64,000 nucleotides of DNA, taken from contig VXLV01000124.1 of NCBI GenBank assembly GCA_009841405.1, forward strand, positions 106,292 to 170,291, written 5' to 3'. This document shows, piece by piece, positions 1-8,741 of the stretch. The notes under the pieces were generated by a model that was given only the letters and a program-made list of their open reading frames with translations, had not been told where the DNA came from and did no database searches. Both the position numbers and the translations under genes were made by a program. The stretch comes from Chloroflexota bacterium. GTDB lineage: Bacteria > Chloroflexota > Anaerolineae > Aggregatilineales > Phototrophicaceae. Positions within the stretch are counted from its first letter, which is position 1, and every line of letters begins with the position of its first letter.

Positions 1-1407
1 ATGCAGGTCGTTTACGTAAGTATCCACCACTAGCGGACCCACCTCGTACAATTGTCGCGCTCCCGGCCCTAACTGGCTGGCGCCAATATTGAACCGCCTT
101 TCCGCAGTGACAATCGTAGAAGGCACATGAATGTCCTGGACAGTGATTGTGACGTGGCTGTCGTTAGTATCAAACCAATCTTGACCCGTGTTTACGATGG
201 GCGCCCGTACCGAGACGTCCATCCCACAATAAAGCGGATGCGGATTCACTTTAGTCCAGCCTACAACAAGATTGACGTTCTCCGGCGAGTCCGCAGTCTG
301 GGGAATAAAGTACGCGAGGTAATTGGCAACGGTAACTTCCGCGCAGACCAAGTTATTGAAACGCACTGTTGGCAGGATATTCCACTTTTCCGGCCCCGGA
401 TTGGGAGCGCCCTGGGCGCGAATCTCGCCAATTACCGCCAGCGCCAGGTCACCATCAGCGACGCGCATGCAGTGCGTCACTGGCACCGGCAGCGTACTCA
501 CTGCCCCCGGCGCGTGCAATTCGCGCGGAATTACCGCTGAGAGCTTGTAGAGCGCGCCGATTCGCAACAACTCCAACTCTTGATTCCGCGGTTGCTGCAA
601 CGGCGACGGGGCATGGAATTCATCCTGTACCTCGCAATCCAAAGTAAATGACGAATCAGCCGAGATTTCGATATCTTCCGGATCGAAGAATAAGTTGACG
701 CAACGATTATATGGCCGCATGATCGAGGTGTCTTGAGCGACATCGGTATATATCTGCTCGCCCAGCGGAGCGCTTTCCGAGACTTCCTGATACGCGGCCA
801 GGCGCAGTTCCGCCGAGATCCGCGCAATGCCATTCATCGCTATATTGATTGGTTCGCTGCCGTCGCCGGGCCCGAGCGCCTCCGCGCTGGACAAGGCCGT
901 CAGATCGAAGGTTCCGCCCGTCGTCCAGGCCCAGTACGTCAACACGGATGGCCCAGAGGTATCGGCATAGAATCTGAAATCTACGGGCAGATTAAAGCCG
1001 ACCCAGACCACGGGCGCCGTGATGATCACCGGCGTGCCCAGTGCGATACGGTTTACGCCAGCCTGCTCCAGCGCCACCGTCTCGCGATAGACCAGCGTGG
1101 AATCAATCGGCGAACCGCCGTTGGCGTCCTGGTAAACGAGCAAGTCTATAGCGCTGCCGGGCACTGGCGTTTCCACCGCGATACTCACCGCATCCAGGGC
1201 GACTGGCAGCGTCACGCCCAGCGGCGTCAGGTCAAAGCCGTTGATGACGACCGACGGCTCTCCCTCAATGTAAAAGACCGCGTTGCCGTCGCCGATATTG
1301 TTGCTAAGCAACGTATCGCCGGCTACTCCTGGAAAGGCGACCAGTAGGAAGGCGATGCTCAAAACGACGACAACAAGAACTGTTTTTATCACGTTTACGC
1401 GCATCAT
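1..1407 (-). CDS. secreted protein of unknown function, C-terminal part beyond the window
   Basis: On the minus strand the frame starting at 1407 stays open for 469 codons to base 1 and runs out of the window, so the stop is not seen. The start has a Shine-Dalgarno-like GAGGTGGAG at 1411-1419; a second ATG follows at once. The first 27 residues are a signal peptide or anchor (basic MMRVNVIK, then a Val/Leu/Ile core, then FPGVAGD). The rest is soluble, beta-rich in character, with scattered Cys and an extracellular flavour (many N, D, T, G, V). I do not recognise the family. It is divergent from the yajC operon. Coding is supported by the long uninterrupted frame with normal codon use, while the shorter plus-strand frames in this stretch look like shadows. 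Confidence 0.75.
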   Translation of the reverse strand, partial: MMRVNVIKTVLVVVVLSIAFLLVAFPGVAGDTLLSNNIGDGNAVFYIEGEPSVVINGFDLTPLGVTLPVALDAVSIAVETPVPGSAIDLLVYQDANGGSPIDSTLVYRETVALEQAGVNRIALGTPVIITAPVVWVGFNLPVDFRFYADTSGPSVLTYWAWTTGGTFDLTALSSAEALGPGDGSEPINIAMNGIARISAELRLAAYQEVSESAPLGEQIYTDVAQDTSIMRPYNRCVNLFFDPEDIEISADSSFTLDCEVQDEFHAPSPLQQPRNQELELLRIGALYKLSAVIPRELHAPGAVSTLPVPVTHCMRVADGDLALAVIGEIRAQGAPNPGPEKWNILPTVRFNNLVCAEVTVANYLAYFIPQTADSPENVNLVVGWTKVNPHPLYCGMDVSVRAPIVNTGQDWFDTNDSHVTITVQDIHVPSTIVTAERRFNIGASQLGPGARQLYEVGPLVVDTYVNDLH

Positions 1408-1490
1408 ACGCTCCACCTCAATGTCCGGGCGCCTCTACAAATGCTAATTGTAGGATTGTTTGGCGGTTTGGTCAAGCAGGCGACAAGGTC

Positions 1491-1519
1491 TGGCTTAGTC
1501 ATCAGTACGCCACTATAAT
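1491..1519 (+). promoter_or_regulatory. sigma70-type promoter for yajC-secD-secF
   Basis: A perfect TATAAT lies at 1514-1519, 34 bp before the yajC ATG. A weak -35 (TGGCTT, 1491-1496) sits 17 bp upstream of it. No other promoter is seen before secD or secF, so the three genes probably share it. Confidence 0.5.
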
Positions 1520-1553
1520 GCTCGCGTTATGCGATAGAGAGCGATAGATTGCC

Positions 1554-1886
1554 ATGTCAGAGTTCGCGCTGGTGTTCGCGGTTCTTGCTTTGGTATTAGG
1601 CGGGTACTGGGCTTTGGTGATTTTTCCCAAGCAGAGAGCTTTTCAACACAAGCAGAAAATCGTGCGCTCGCTGCACGTCGGCGACGAGGTCGTAACTTAT
1701 GGCGGCATTATCGGCGAAATCGTCGAAATTGATGCGGATAAGGGAATCGCCCAAGTCGAGATTGCTTCGGGCGTGAAGATTCGATTGCTGACCGCGGCGC
1801 TGCAGCAAGTCTACGATCCCGGCGAAATCGCCTATAACGCCAATATCGGCGTGAAAAAGCAGCAGACCGAAAAAACGACCAGCTAA
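1554..1886 (+). CDS. yajC: preprotein translocase subunit YajC
   Basis: A 110-residue protein with one N-terminal membrane helix (about residues 3-25, ending WALVIFPKQR), followed by the conserved small domain with the signature LHVGDEVVTYGGIIGEIVEI (about 41-60) and a polar tail. Length and layout match YajC, the small SecDF-associated subunit of the Sec holotranslocon in the cytoplasmic membrane. It is first in the yajC-secD-secF order found in many bacteria, 31 bp ahead of secD, which makes the call secure. Its exact role in export is poorly defined in any organism. Confidence 0.95.
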   Translation: MSEFALVFAVLALVLGGYWALVIFPKQRAFQHKQKIVRSLHVGDEVVTYGGIIGEIVEIDADKGIAQVEIASGVKIRLLTAALQQVYDPGEIAYNANIGVKKQQTEKTTS

Positions 1887-1917
1887 GACTGACGAGAGAT
1901 AAGGAAGGCGGCCAGCA

Positions 1918-3414
1918 ATGAGCAGTCACGCTCGATGGCTAATCGTCATTGTAATCCTGAGCGCATTCTGCCTTTGGGTTGCCTCCCCGCCGCAATTCAA
2001 AGGCGTGCAAACGGAAGCCTGCGCGGCAGCGGCCAGCGATCCGCTCGCCAATTTGAAATGCTCCGAAAACCTCGAGGTTGACCTCAACGGGGACGGCGTC
2101 TACGAATTCGTCTTGAACATCACGCAGAGCCTGGGCCTGGACCTGGTCGGCGGCTTGCGCGTTCTGCTGCAAGCGGATATCGCCGCCGAAAACTTCTCGC
2201 CGGACGACCTGGGCGAAACCGCCAACAATGTGTCGCGGCGGGTCAACGCGCTGGGTCTGACCGAAGCGACCGTGCAAGTGCAAGGGCGCGACCGCATTCT
2301 GGTGGAGCTGCCCGGCGTGCGCGACCCCGAACAAGCCATCGCGACCATTCAGCAGACGGCCCTGCTCGAATTCGTTGACTTCGGCGGCCTGGCGAATCAA
2401 GTGCGCTCGCTGGTCGGCCTCGAGATTGTCACTAGCGAGCAGGTCGCGCTGCGCCAGAATACTGTGCTGGCGGAAGGCGAAGCGGACCCCTTGGCGCAGC
2501 GCCGCGCGCATCCGGTCAGCGGCTTGCCATTCCGCACGGTGATGACCGGCGCCGGCTTGCAGGCGGCCAGCGCGGTTCTGTCGCCCCCGCAAGGCACTGG
2601 CGGCCCCGAATGGATGATCAACTTCGAAATCAAGGAAGAGTACCAGGGAATCTTCGGCGGCTTCACCCGCGAACGTATCGGCGAGCCGATGGCAATTGTG
2701 CTCGATGGCGAGGTCTTGTCCGCGCCGATCATTCAGGCGGAACTCTCCACTGGCGGCGTAATCACCGGGCAGTTTACAGAGGAAGAGGCAAACACCCTGG
2801 CGCTGCAATTGCGCTCCGGCGCTTTGCCGATTCCGCTGCGTATCGAGAGCACGCAGGAAGTTGGCGCCACCCTGGGCCAGGAATCCGTCAGGCTGAGCGT
2901 CCAGGCCGGTGTGATCGGCGTCATCGTCGTCCTGGCCTTTATGCTCATCTATTACCGTTTGCCCGGTTTCGCCGCCGATTTGGCGCTAATCGTATTCATC
3001 TTGCTGAACATCGCCGTCTTTAAGCTGCTGCCAGTGACGCTGACGCTGCCCGCAATCACCGGCTTCCTGATATCGATCGGCACCGCGGTTGATGGCAATA
3101 TCTTGATTTTCGAACGTATCAAGGAAGAACTTCGCGCCGGTTTGCCGCTTGATGCCGCGCTAAGAGCCGGCTTCGACCGCGCCTGGACGTCGATTCGCGA
3201 TTCGAATCTATCCACCATCATCATTTGCGGCATCCTTTTTATGTTTGGGCAGACGCCTGGCGCCAGTATCGTCGCCGGTTTCGCGGTCACGCTGGCGATC
3301 GGGCTGGTGCTCAATCTGTTCACGGCAGTTATCGTGACGCGCACCTTTCTCTACGCGCTCGTTAGCGTTTTCCGCGCTACGATTTCGCAGAACCGCGCCC
3401 TGCTAGGCGCATAA
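1918..3414 (+). CDS. secD: protein-export membrane protein SecD
   Basis: 498 residues. SecD with SecF uses the proton motive force to help pull secreted proteins through SecYEG from the outer face. Visible are a first membrane helix at about 7-23, the SecD signature GLDLVGG at 73-79, a large external domain (about 80-315) containing LQLRSGALPIPL, and a C-terminal bundle of five helices (about 325-490) with GTAVDGNILIFERIKEE near 388-404. The usual family motif there is AVDANVLIFER; here Ala-Asn-Val is Gly-Asn-Ile, a mild change. A family-typical RAGFDRAWTSIRDSN segment follows. It lies between yajC and secF, with 12 bp to secF, and is probably co-transcribed with both. Confidence 0.97.
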   Translation: MSSHARWLIVIVILSAFCLWVASPPQFKGVQTEACAAAASDPLANLKCSENLEVDLNGDGVYEFVLNITQSLGLDLVGGLRVLLQADIAAENFSPDDLGETANNVSRRVNALGLTEATVQVQGRDRILVELPGVRDPEQAIATIQQTALLEFVDFGGLANQVRSLVGLEIVTSEQVALRQNTVLAEGEADPLAQRRAHPVSGLPFRTVMTGAGLQAASAVLSPPQGTGGPEWMINFEIKEEYQGIFGGFTRERIGEPMAIVLDGEVLSAPIIQAELSTGGVITGQFTEEEANTLALQLRSGALPIPLRIESTQEVGATLGQESVRLSVQAGVIGVIVVLAFMLIYYRLPGFAADLALIVFILLNIAVFKLLPVTLTLPAITGFLISIGTAVDGNILIFERIKEELRAGLPLDAALRAGFDRAWTSIRDSNLSTIIICGILFMFGQTPGASIVAGFAVTLAIGLVLNLFTAVIVTRTFLYALVSVFRATISQNRALLGA

Positions 3415-3426
3415 GGGTATAGAAGC

Positions 3427-4386
3427 ATGTTCAATATCGTACAGAAACGCCGCTGGTTCTTTTTGCTGTCCGCTCTGGTCATCCTGCCCGGTCTTGCGAT
3501 TATGATCTTCTCCACCCTGACAACCGGCGCGCCCTTTCGGCTGAGCATCGACTTCCTGGGCGGCAGCATCTACGAACTCAAGTTCGACGAGGCCGGGGCC
3601 ACAGAAGACGGCCTTAGACAAGTGTTCACGTCCTTCGGCGACGACAATGTCATCATCCAGCAAATTGGCCAGCCCGGCGACTATCGCTGGTCCGTCCGCG
3701 CCGGCTTCCATGACGTTAGCGTGACCAACCAAATCCTGGCCAGCCTGAATAGTCTGGCGCCGGTCGACCGCAACAGTTTTCGCGCCGAAACCGTATCCGC
3801 CACCATCGGCCAGGAAGTAACGCGCTCGGCTTTGGCGGCCGTGGCGGTCGGCGCATTGGTAATCACCGGTTTCATTGTCATTGCCTTCCGCCAGGTGCCA
3901 AACGCCATCCGCTACGGCATCTGCGCCATCGCCGCCATGATCCACGATATCTTGCTGGTCATGGGCGTGATGTCATTGTTCGGGCTGCTGCTCGGTTGGG
4001 AGATTGACGCGCTGTTTCTGACGGCCGTGCTGACGGTGGTCGGCTTTTCCGTTCAGGACTCCATCGTTGTCTTCGACCGCATCCGCGAAAACATTCCCAA
4101 GCATCTCGGCGAACCATACGAGACAATCGTCAACCGCAGCATCTGGGAGACGATTCACCGTTCGCTGGCGACCCAGCTCAACGCGTTCTTCATCATGATC
4201 GCGATTCTGCTCTTCGGCGGCGAGACGGTGAAGCAATTCATCGCCATCTTGTTCATCGGTTTGCTATCGGGCACTTATTCCTCCATATTCACCGCTGTTC
4301 CGCTGCTGGTCGCCTGGGAAAAGGGCGAGCTGCCCTTCATCAGCAGTCGCGGCGACCGCGAGGAACCGGCGCTGGCCCCCGCCTAG
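3427..4386 (+). CDS. secF: protein-export membrane protein SecF
   Basis: 319 residues, the usual SecF length. One N-terminal helix (about 9-30) leads to the signature SIDFLGG (40-46), then an external P4-type domain, then five C-terminal helices. The conserved family segment is GFSVQDSIVVFDRIREN (about 206-222); most SecF proteins read GYSINDTVVVFDRIRE, so the Asn before the conserved Asp is Gln here. Forms a heterodimer-like complex with SecD. Its stop lies only 12 bp from the stop of the convergent purH, with no recognisable terminator between them. Confidence 0.97.
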   Translation: MFNIVQKRRWFFLLSALVILPGLAIMIFSTLTTGAPFRLSIDFLGGSIYELKFDEAGATEDGLRQVFTSFGDDNVIIQQIGQPGDYRWSVRAGFHDVSVTNQILASLNSLAPVDRNSFRAETVSATIGQEVTRSALAAVAVGALVITGFIVIAFRQVPNAIRYGICAIAAMIHDILLVMGVMSLFGLLLGWEIDALFLTAVLTVVGFSVQDSIVVFDRIRENIPKHLGEPYETIVNRSIWETIHRSLATQLNAFFIMIAILLFGGETVKQFIAILFIGLLSGTYSSIFTAVPLLVAWEKGELPFISSRGDREEPALAPA

Positions 4387-4398
4387 TCAACTTCCCGC

Positions 4399-5937
4399 TT
4401 AATGCCGAAAGTGCCGACTGCCGGTGAAGATCATCGTCATATCGTAATAGTCAGCCGCTTCGATAACCTGCGTGTCCCGAATCGACCCGCCGGGCTGGAT
4501 GACACAAGTTACGCCGGCGCGCGCCGCATGTTCGATGCTGTCGGGAAAGGGAAAGAAAGCGTCAGAAGCCATCGCGGCGTTGGTCGAGTCGCTCGCCGCT
4601 TTCCTGATTGCCAGTTCGGCGGCATCGACCCGGCTGGGCAAACCGCCGCCAATGCCCACCGTTCGCTTGCCCCGCGCCAGAACGATGGCGTTCGATTTGA
4701 CGTGTTGCACCGCTTTCCAGGCAAATTGCAGCGATTCCATTTCCTCGTCGATTGGCGCGCGTTTGGTCACCGTCCGCATAACCGCGCCGCGCGCGTCGCC
4801 CACGTCAGGACGCTGCAGAAGCAGCCCCCCCTGGACGCTGCGAAATTCAAGATCGGAGCCGTCAAAGCGCCGCCGCATCCGCAGCAATCGGCAGTTCTTG
4901 CGGCCGGTTTGCAGCTTCGCCAGCGCCCCGTCGTCAAAGCCGGGCGCGATGATAGCTTCCACAAAGAGCGAGCCCAAAGATTCAACGAAAGCTTCATCAA
5001 CTTCGTCATTTGCCGCGATGATTCCGCCGAAGGCCGACAGCGCGTCGGAAGCAAGCGCCGGCGGAAAAGCGCCAGCCACTGAATCCGCGCTGGCGATGCC
5101 GGTCGGGTTCAAGTGCTTGACGATGACGACCGTCGGCTCTTCAAAACCGCTGACCGCGCGCCAGGCTGCATCCACATCCAGAATGTTGTTGTACGAAAGC
5201 TGCTTGCCCGCCAGCTGTTCCGCTCCCAGGGGCGTGCCCGCGTCACTTCTGGCGTAGTAGGCGGCCGCCTGGTGCGGGTTTTCGCCATAGCGAAGGTCGT
5301 GGCTGCGCTGCACGCCAAAGGCAATGCTATCGGGCACATCGCTATCGGAGGGCGCGACGATATCCGACTCGCTGAGATAGGCGTGGATATAGCGGTCATA
5401 GTCGACGCAATAGGCGAAGGCTTTCACCGCCAGCGCGCGCCGCTGCCGCAGCGTCGTGGACCCAGTCGCCTTCAGCGTGACCAAGACCTCAGAATACTCC
5501 TCCGGATCGCACAAGACGGTGATGCGCGAGAAGTTCTTGGCAGCGCCGCGCAGCAAGGCAACGCCACCGATATCGATCTGTTCGATCGCCTCTTCCAGCG
5601 TCACGTCCGGCGCCTTGATGGTCTCGCTGAACGGGTATAAGTTGCAGACCACCATATTGATCGGCGCGTATCCCGCAGCCGCCAGCTCCCGCATATCGGC
5701 CGCGCTGTCGCGCGCCAGGATGCCGCCGTGAATCGCCGGGTGCAGCGTCTTCACCCGGCCCCCGAGCATCTCGGGCTGCCGCGTGATCCGCTCCACCGGC
5801 GTCACTGCCAGACCAGCGTCGGACAAGGTCTGCGCCGTACCGCCGCTGGCGACGATCTCCCAGCCCAATTCGATCAATTCGCTGGCGAAGCCCAGCAAAC
5901 CTCGTTTGTTTGATACGCTAAACAAGGCCCTTGGCAT
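4399..5937 (-). CDS. purH: bifunctional purine biosynthesis protein PurH (AICAR transformylase / IMP cyclohydrolase)
   Basis: 512 residues. Catalyses the last two steps of IMP synthesis: formylation of AICAR with 10-formyl-THF, then ring closure. The N-terminal MGS-like cyclohydrolase domain starts ALFSVSNKRGLL and contains VKTLHPAIHGGILARD and LLRGAAKNFSRI. The C-terminal transformylase domain contains LRYGENPHQ, KQLSYNNILDVDAAW, KHLNPTG (about residue 273), SAFGGIIAAND and ends FTGSRHFRH. In most homologues the central motif reads KHxNPCG, so the Cys is Thr here; the His and Lys of the motif are kept. The ATG has an AAGGAAG site just upstream. Single gene, convergent with secF. Confidence 0.97.
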   Translation of the reverse strand: MPRALFSVSNKRGLLGFASELIELGWEIVASGGTAQTLSDAGLAVTPVERITRQPEMLGGRVKTLHPAIHGGILARDSAADMRELAAAGYAPINMVVCNLYPFSETIKAPDVTLEEAIEQIDIGGVALLRGAAKNFSRITVLCDPEEYSEVLVTLKATGSTTLRQRRALAVKAFAYCVDYDRYIHAYLSESDIVAPSDSDVPDSIAFGVQRSHDLRYGENPHQAAAYYARSDAGTPLGAEQLAGKQLSYNNILDVDAAWRAVSGFEEPTVVIVKHLNPTGIASADSVAGAFPPALASDALSAFGGIIAANDEVDEAFVESLGSLFVEAIIAPGFDDGALAKLQTGRKNCRLLRMRRRFDGSDLEFRSVQGGLLLQRPDVGDARGAVMRTVTKRAPIDEEMESLQFAWKAVQHVKSNAIVLARGKRTVGIGGGLPSRVDAAELAIRKAASDSTNAAMASDAFFPFPDSIEHAARAGVTCVIQPGGSIRDTQVIEAADYYDMTMIFTGSRHFRH

Positions 5938-5973
5938 AGTCGCTTCCTTAATCTTGGCGCGCGAATTAACGCG

Positions 5974-5979
5974 ATTATA
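5974..5979 (-). promoter_or_regulatory. -10 element for purH
   Basis: TATAAT on the minus strand, 37 bp before the purH ATG. No good -35 is seen at 17 bp, so it may depend on other contacts. No purine riboswitch structure was recognised in the short leader. Confidence 0.35.
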
Positions 5980-6018
5980 ATTGCGAGACTCGTCGCGGTA
6001 CAGGGAGCAGCTTTCGGC

Positions 6019-7035
6019 TCAGCGGCGCAGCGTCATCACCGCATCCAACGAAATCGCGACTGTGACCGTTGCGCCGACATCAGCGGAAACCTGCGAAGCC
6101 GCGAAAGAAAGCATCGTGTCGCCGCCTGCATTTGCGCTGACATCGTAGTAATCCCCGCGAAATACTATGCTTTGCAGCACAGCCTCGCTCAGCATTGTCC
6201 TGCTTGCCGGCGAGCCGCCCAGCCGGATGCCAGAAGGATGAATGAGCACGGTCTCGCCGTCGTTCGCTCCCGCCATGGCTCTGCGCGACAGCTCGTGAAT
6301 GAATCGGCTGTGATTAATCGCGTAGACATTGCGCATGCCCAGGAAGCGCGCCACGAATGCGCTGCCGGGTCGTCGGTATAGCGCGAGCGGCGTATCGACT
6401 TGTTCGATGCTGCCGACATCCATCACGGCGATGCGGTCGGCGACGGCGTAAGCCTCGCGATGATCGTGGGTGACGTAAATTGCGCTCAAGCCCTGTTCCT
6501 TGATCAAGCCGCGCAATTCCAGCGCCAGTTGATCGCGCAGCTGCGCGTCCAGCGAGCCCAGCGGCTCGTCAAGCATGAGCAGGCGCGGCCGCGGCGCCAG
6601 GCTGCGCGCCAGCGCGACGCGCTGCTTCTGCCCGCCGGATAGCGAAGCGATGTCGCGCGCGCCCATGCCTGCCAAACCGACCTTTTCCAGCAGCCCCGCC
6701 ACCTGCTGGCGAATCAGCGAAGCCCGCACACCGCGCCGCCGCAAGCCGTAGGCGACATTGTCCGCCACAGACATATGCGGGAACAGCGCAAAGTCCTGGA
6801 ACATCAAGCCGAAGCCGCGCTGATGCGCAGGCGCGCCGCCGATATCCTGGCCATCCAAGGTCACCTGACCCCGGTAGTTCTCTTCCAGGCCGGCGATGAT
6901 TCGCAGCAGGGTGGTCTTGCCGCATCCGCTCGGACCGAGCAGACAGACAATCTCGCCGGTTTCGACCTGCAATGAAACGCTCCGCAGTGACTCCAGTCTT
7001 CCATAAGCGTGCGAGACTTCGCTGACCCGCAGCAT
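6019..7035 (-). CDS. thiQ: thiamine ABC transporter ATP-binding protein
   Basis: 338 residues. Walker A GPSGCGKTT (34-42), Q-loop at FQDFALFPHM (79-88), ABC signature SLSGGQKQR (131-139), Walker B LLMLDEP (152-158) and switch His in VTHDH (188-192), so the ATPase should be active. A C-terminal extension of about 100 residues follows, in the place of the TOBE regulatory domain of Pot/Fbp-type importers; E. coli ThiQ is shorter and lacks it. It is last in the thiB-thiP-thiQ order and its ATG shares one base with the thiP stop. The substrate is inferred from the TPP riboswitch at the head of the operon and from thiB; by sequence alone iron(III) or polyamine import could not be excluded. Confidence 0.85.
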   Translation of the reverse strand: MLRVSEVSHAYGRLESLRSVSLQVETGEIVCLLGPSGCGKTTLLRIIAGLEENYRGQVTLDGQDIGGAPAHQRGFGLMFQDFALFPHMSVADNVAYGLRRRGVRASLIRQQVAGLLEKVGLAGMGARDIASLSGGQKQRVALARSLAPRPRLLMLDEPLGSLDAQLRDQLALELRGLIKEQGLSAIYVTHDHREAYAVADRIAVMDVGSIEQVDTPLALYRRPGSAFVARFLGMRNVYAINHSRFIHELSRRAMAGANDGETVLIHPSGIRLGGSPASRTMLSEAVLQSIVFRGDYYDVSANAGGDTMLSFAASQVSADVGATVTVAISLDAVMTLRR

Positions 7036-8741
7036 CAGAATTCGCCGACGCCCGCGCCGCGCAGGCGCTCAATAATAAGAAAACCGCCGGCGCAGACCAG
7101 CATGAGAATCACGCTCATCGCCAGCGCCTGCCGGTACGACGCCAAGCCGGGATGTCCAAATAGCCGGTAAATTACCACCGGGATCGTCACCGATTCCCGC
7201 TGCGCCACAAACAGGGACGCGCCAAACTCGCCCATACTAACGGTGAAGGCGAAAGTCGCGCCAACCACCAGACCGCGGCTCGCCAGCGGCAGGTCAATTG
7301 TTCGCAGCCTGGCGAACTCTTGCGCGCCCAGCATACACGCCGCTTCACCTAGCGACGGCGGGATGACCCGCAGGCTGGGCAAGACGCTGCGGATGACAAA
7401 TGGCAGCGCGACCAGGGCATGCGAAATAGGAATAATCGCCCAGGAGGAGCGCAGGTCCAGCGGCGGTTCGTCCAGGGCGACGATGAAGCCGAAACCCAGG
7501 GTCACGGCGCTGGTGGCCAGCGGCAGCATGAAGAGCGGATCAACCAGACGCGTCCAGGCGTCGCCCCGCTTTATCATGATGGACGCGACCGTTCCCAGTG
7601 ACAACGCGGCCGAGGCGGCGATCAGCGCGAAACGCAGCGAATTGAACACTGCCTCCAATGGCGTGGTGAACAGGAGCGACGCCCGTGTCTTCTCCGCCAG
7701 ACTTGTGTAGCCGCTGACATCAAGGTGGCCCGCAAGAAACAGAGACCGCCAAACCAATGCGGCCAGCGGCGCAAATAGCAGAATCGACATCAAACCGACT
7801 GTGATGGCAATAGCGGCGCGCTCCCGCCGCGTATGCGGGCGAACGCTATGCGCCGATCGCTCGTCATGCGGCAGATGGAGCCGGCGCTGGCTGGCCGTGT
7901 AAACAAGCAACAAGACCAGCATCGACACGATTTGCACCAGCGACAAAGCCGCCGCCAGCGGCAAATTGAAGATACTGACCGCCTGATAATAAATCTGCAC
8001 TTCTAGCGTGGAGAAACGGACGCCGCCAAGAATCAGCACGACGCCGAAGCTGGTGAAACAGAAGATGAAGACCAGCGCGCCAGCTGATAGCAGCGCCGGC
8101 CTAATCACGGGCAAGCGAATATCACGCCAGACCGCAAGCTCATTCGCCCCCAGGCAACGCGCCGCCTCTTCGGCATGGAAACCGAGCGACGACCAGTAAC
8201 CGGTCATTATCCGCAGCGCGACCGAAAAGTTGTAGAAGACATGCGCGATGATGATAATCGCGAGCGTGCGCTCCAGTTGAAGCGGCGCCTCGTCAAGCGA
8301 AAACAGCAGCCGCAGCATATCATTGAGCAGTCCGCGCTCCCCCAGCACGGCCGAAAATGCCAGCGCGACGACGACGGTGGGCAGCACGAATGGCAAAGTC
8401 GCCAGCGAGAGCAGCAGCGACCGACCCGGAAAACGATAGCGCGCGAAGACGTAAGCGCAGGGCAGCGCAAGCGCCAGCGTCGCAACAGTTGATACCAGCG
8501 CCTGATACACCGTGAAGAGCAGCGTATTCAGGTAGTAGTCGCTCGTCATCAAGCGCGCGAAGGCGGACAGGTCCAGCGCCCCATCCGGACGCAAGCTGAT
8601 GTCGAACAGCGTCAGTAGAGGATAGACGAAGAATACGCCAAGGAAAGCCAGCGGCAGCAGGAAAACCAGGCCCTTGGCGTAGCGCAGCGCTGATTTCCGC
8701 GCGCTCAACGCAGCATCACCTCGGCCCAGTCCTGGATCCAT
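7035..8741 (-). CDS. thiP: thiamine ABC transporter permease
   Basis: 568 residues, about twelve membrane helices in two tandem permease modules, as in ThiP and FbpB where one chain replaces the usual dimer. Two cytoplasmic EAA-type loops that dock to the ATPase are visible: EEAARCLGANELAVWRDIRL in the first half, and GEAACMLGAQEFARLRTIDL in the second, the latter followed by a GEFGASLF segment. The ATG start overlaps the end of thiB by 37 bp. A TTG at 8708, overlapping the thiB TGA, would remove 11 residues and give a more usual junction, so the true start is uncertain. Works with ThiB and ThiQ in thiamine or thiamine-phosphate uptake. Confidence 0.87.
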   Translation of the reverse strand: MDPGLGRGDAALSARKSALRYAKGLVFLLPLAFLGVFFVYPLLTLFDISLRPDGALDLSAFARLMTSDYYLNTLLFTVYQALVSTVATLALALPCAYVFARYRFPGRSLLLSLATLPFVLPTVVVALAFSAVLGERGLLNDMLRLLFSLDEAPLQLERTLAIIIIAHVFYNFSVALRIMTGYWSSLGFHAEEAARCLGANELAVWRDIRLPVIRPALLSAGALVFIFCFTSFGVVLILGGVRFSTLEVQIYYQAVSIFNLPLAAALSLVQIVSMLVLLLVYTASQRRLHLPHDERSAHSVRPHTRRERAAIAITVGLMSILLFAPLAALVWRSLFLAGHLDVSGYTSLAEKTRASLLFTTPLEAVFNSLRFALIAASAALSLGTVASIMIKRGDAWTRLVDPLFMLPLATSAVTLGFGFIVALDEPPLDLRSSWAIIPISHALVALPFVIRSVLPSLRVIPPSLGEAACMLGAQEFARLRTIDLPLASRGLVVGATFAFTVSMGEFGASLFVAQRESVTIPVVIYRLFGHPGLASYRQALAMSVILMLVCAGGFLIIERLRGAGVGEF

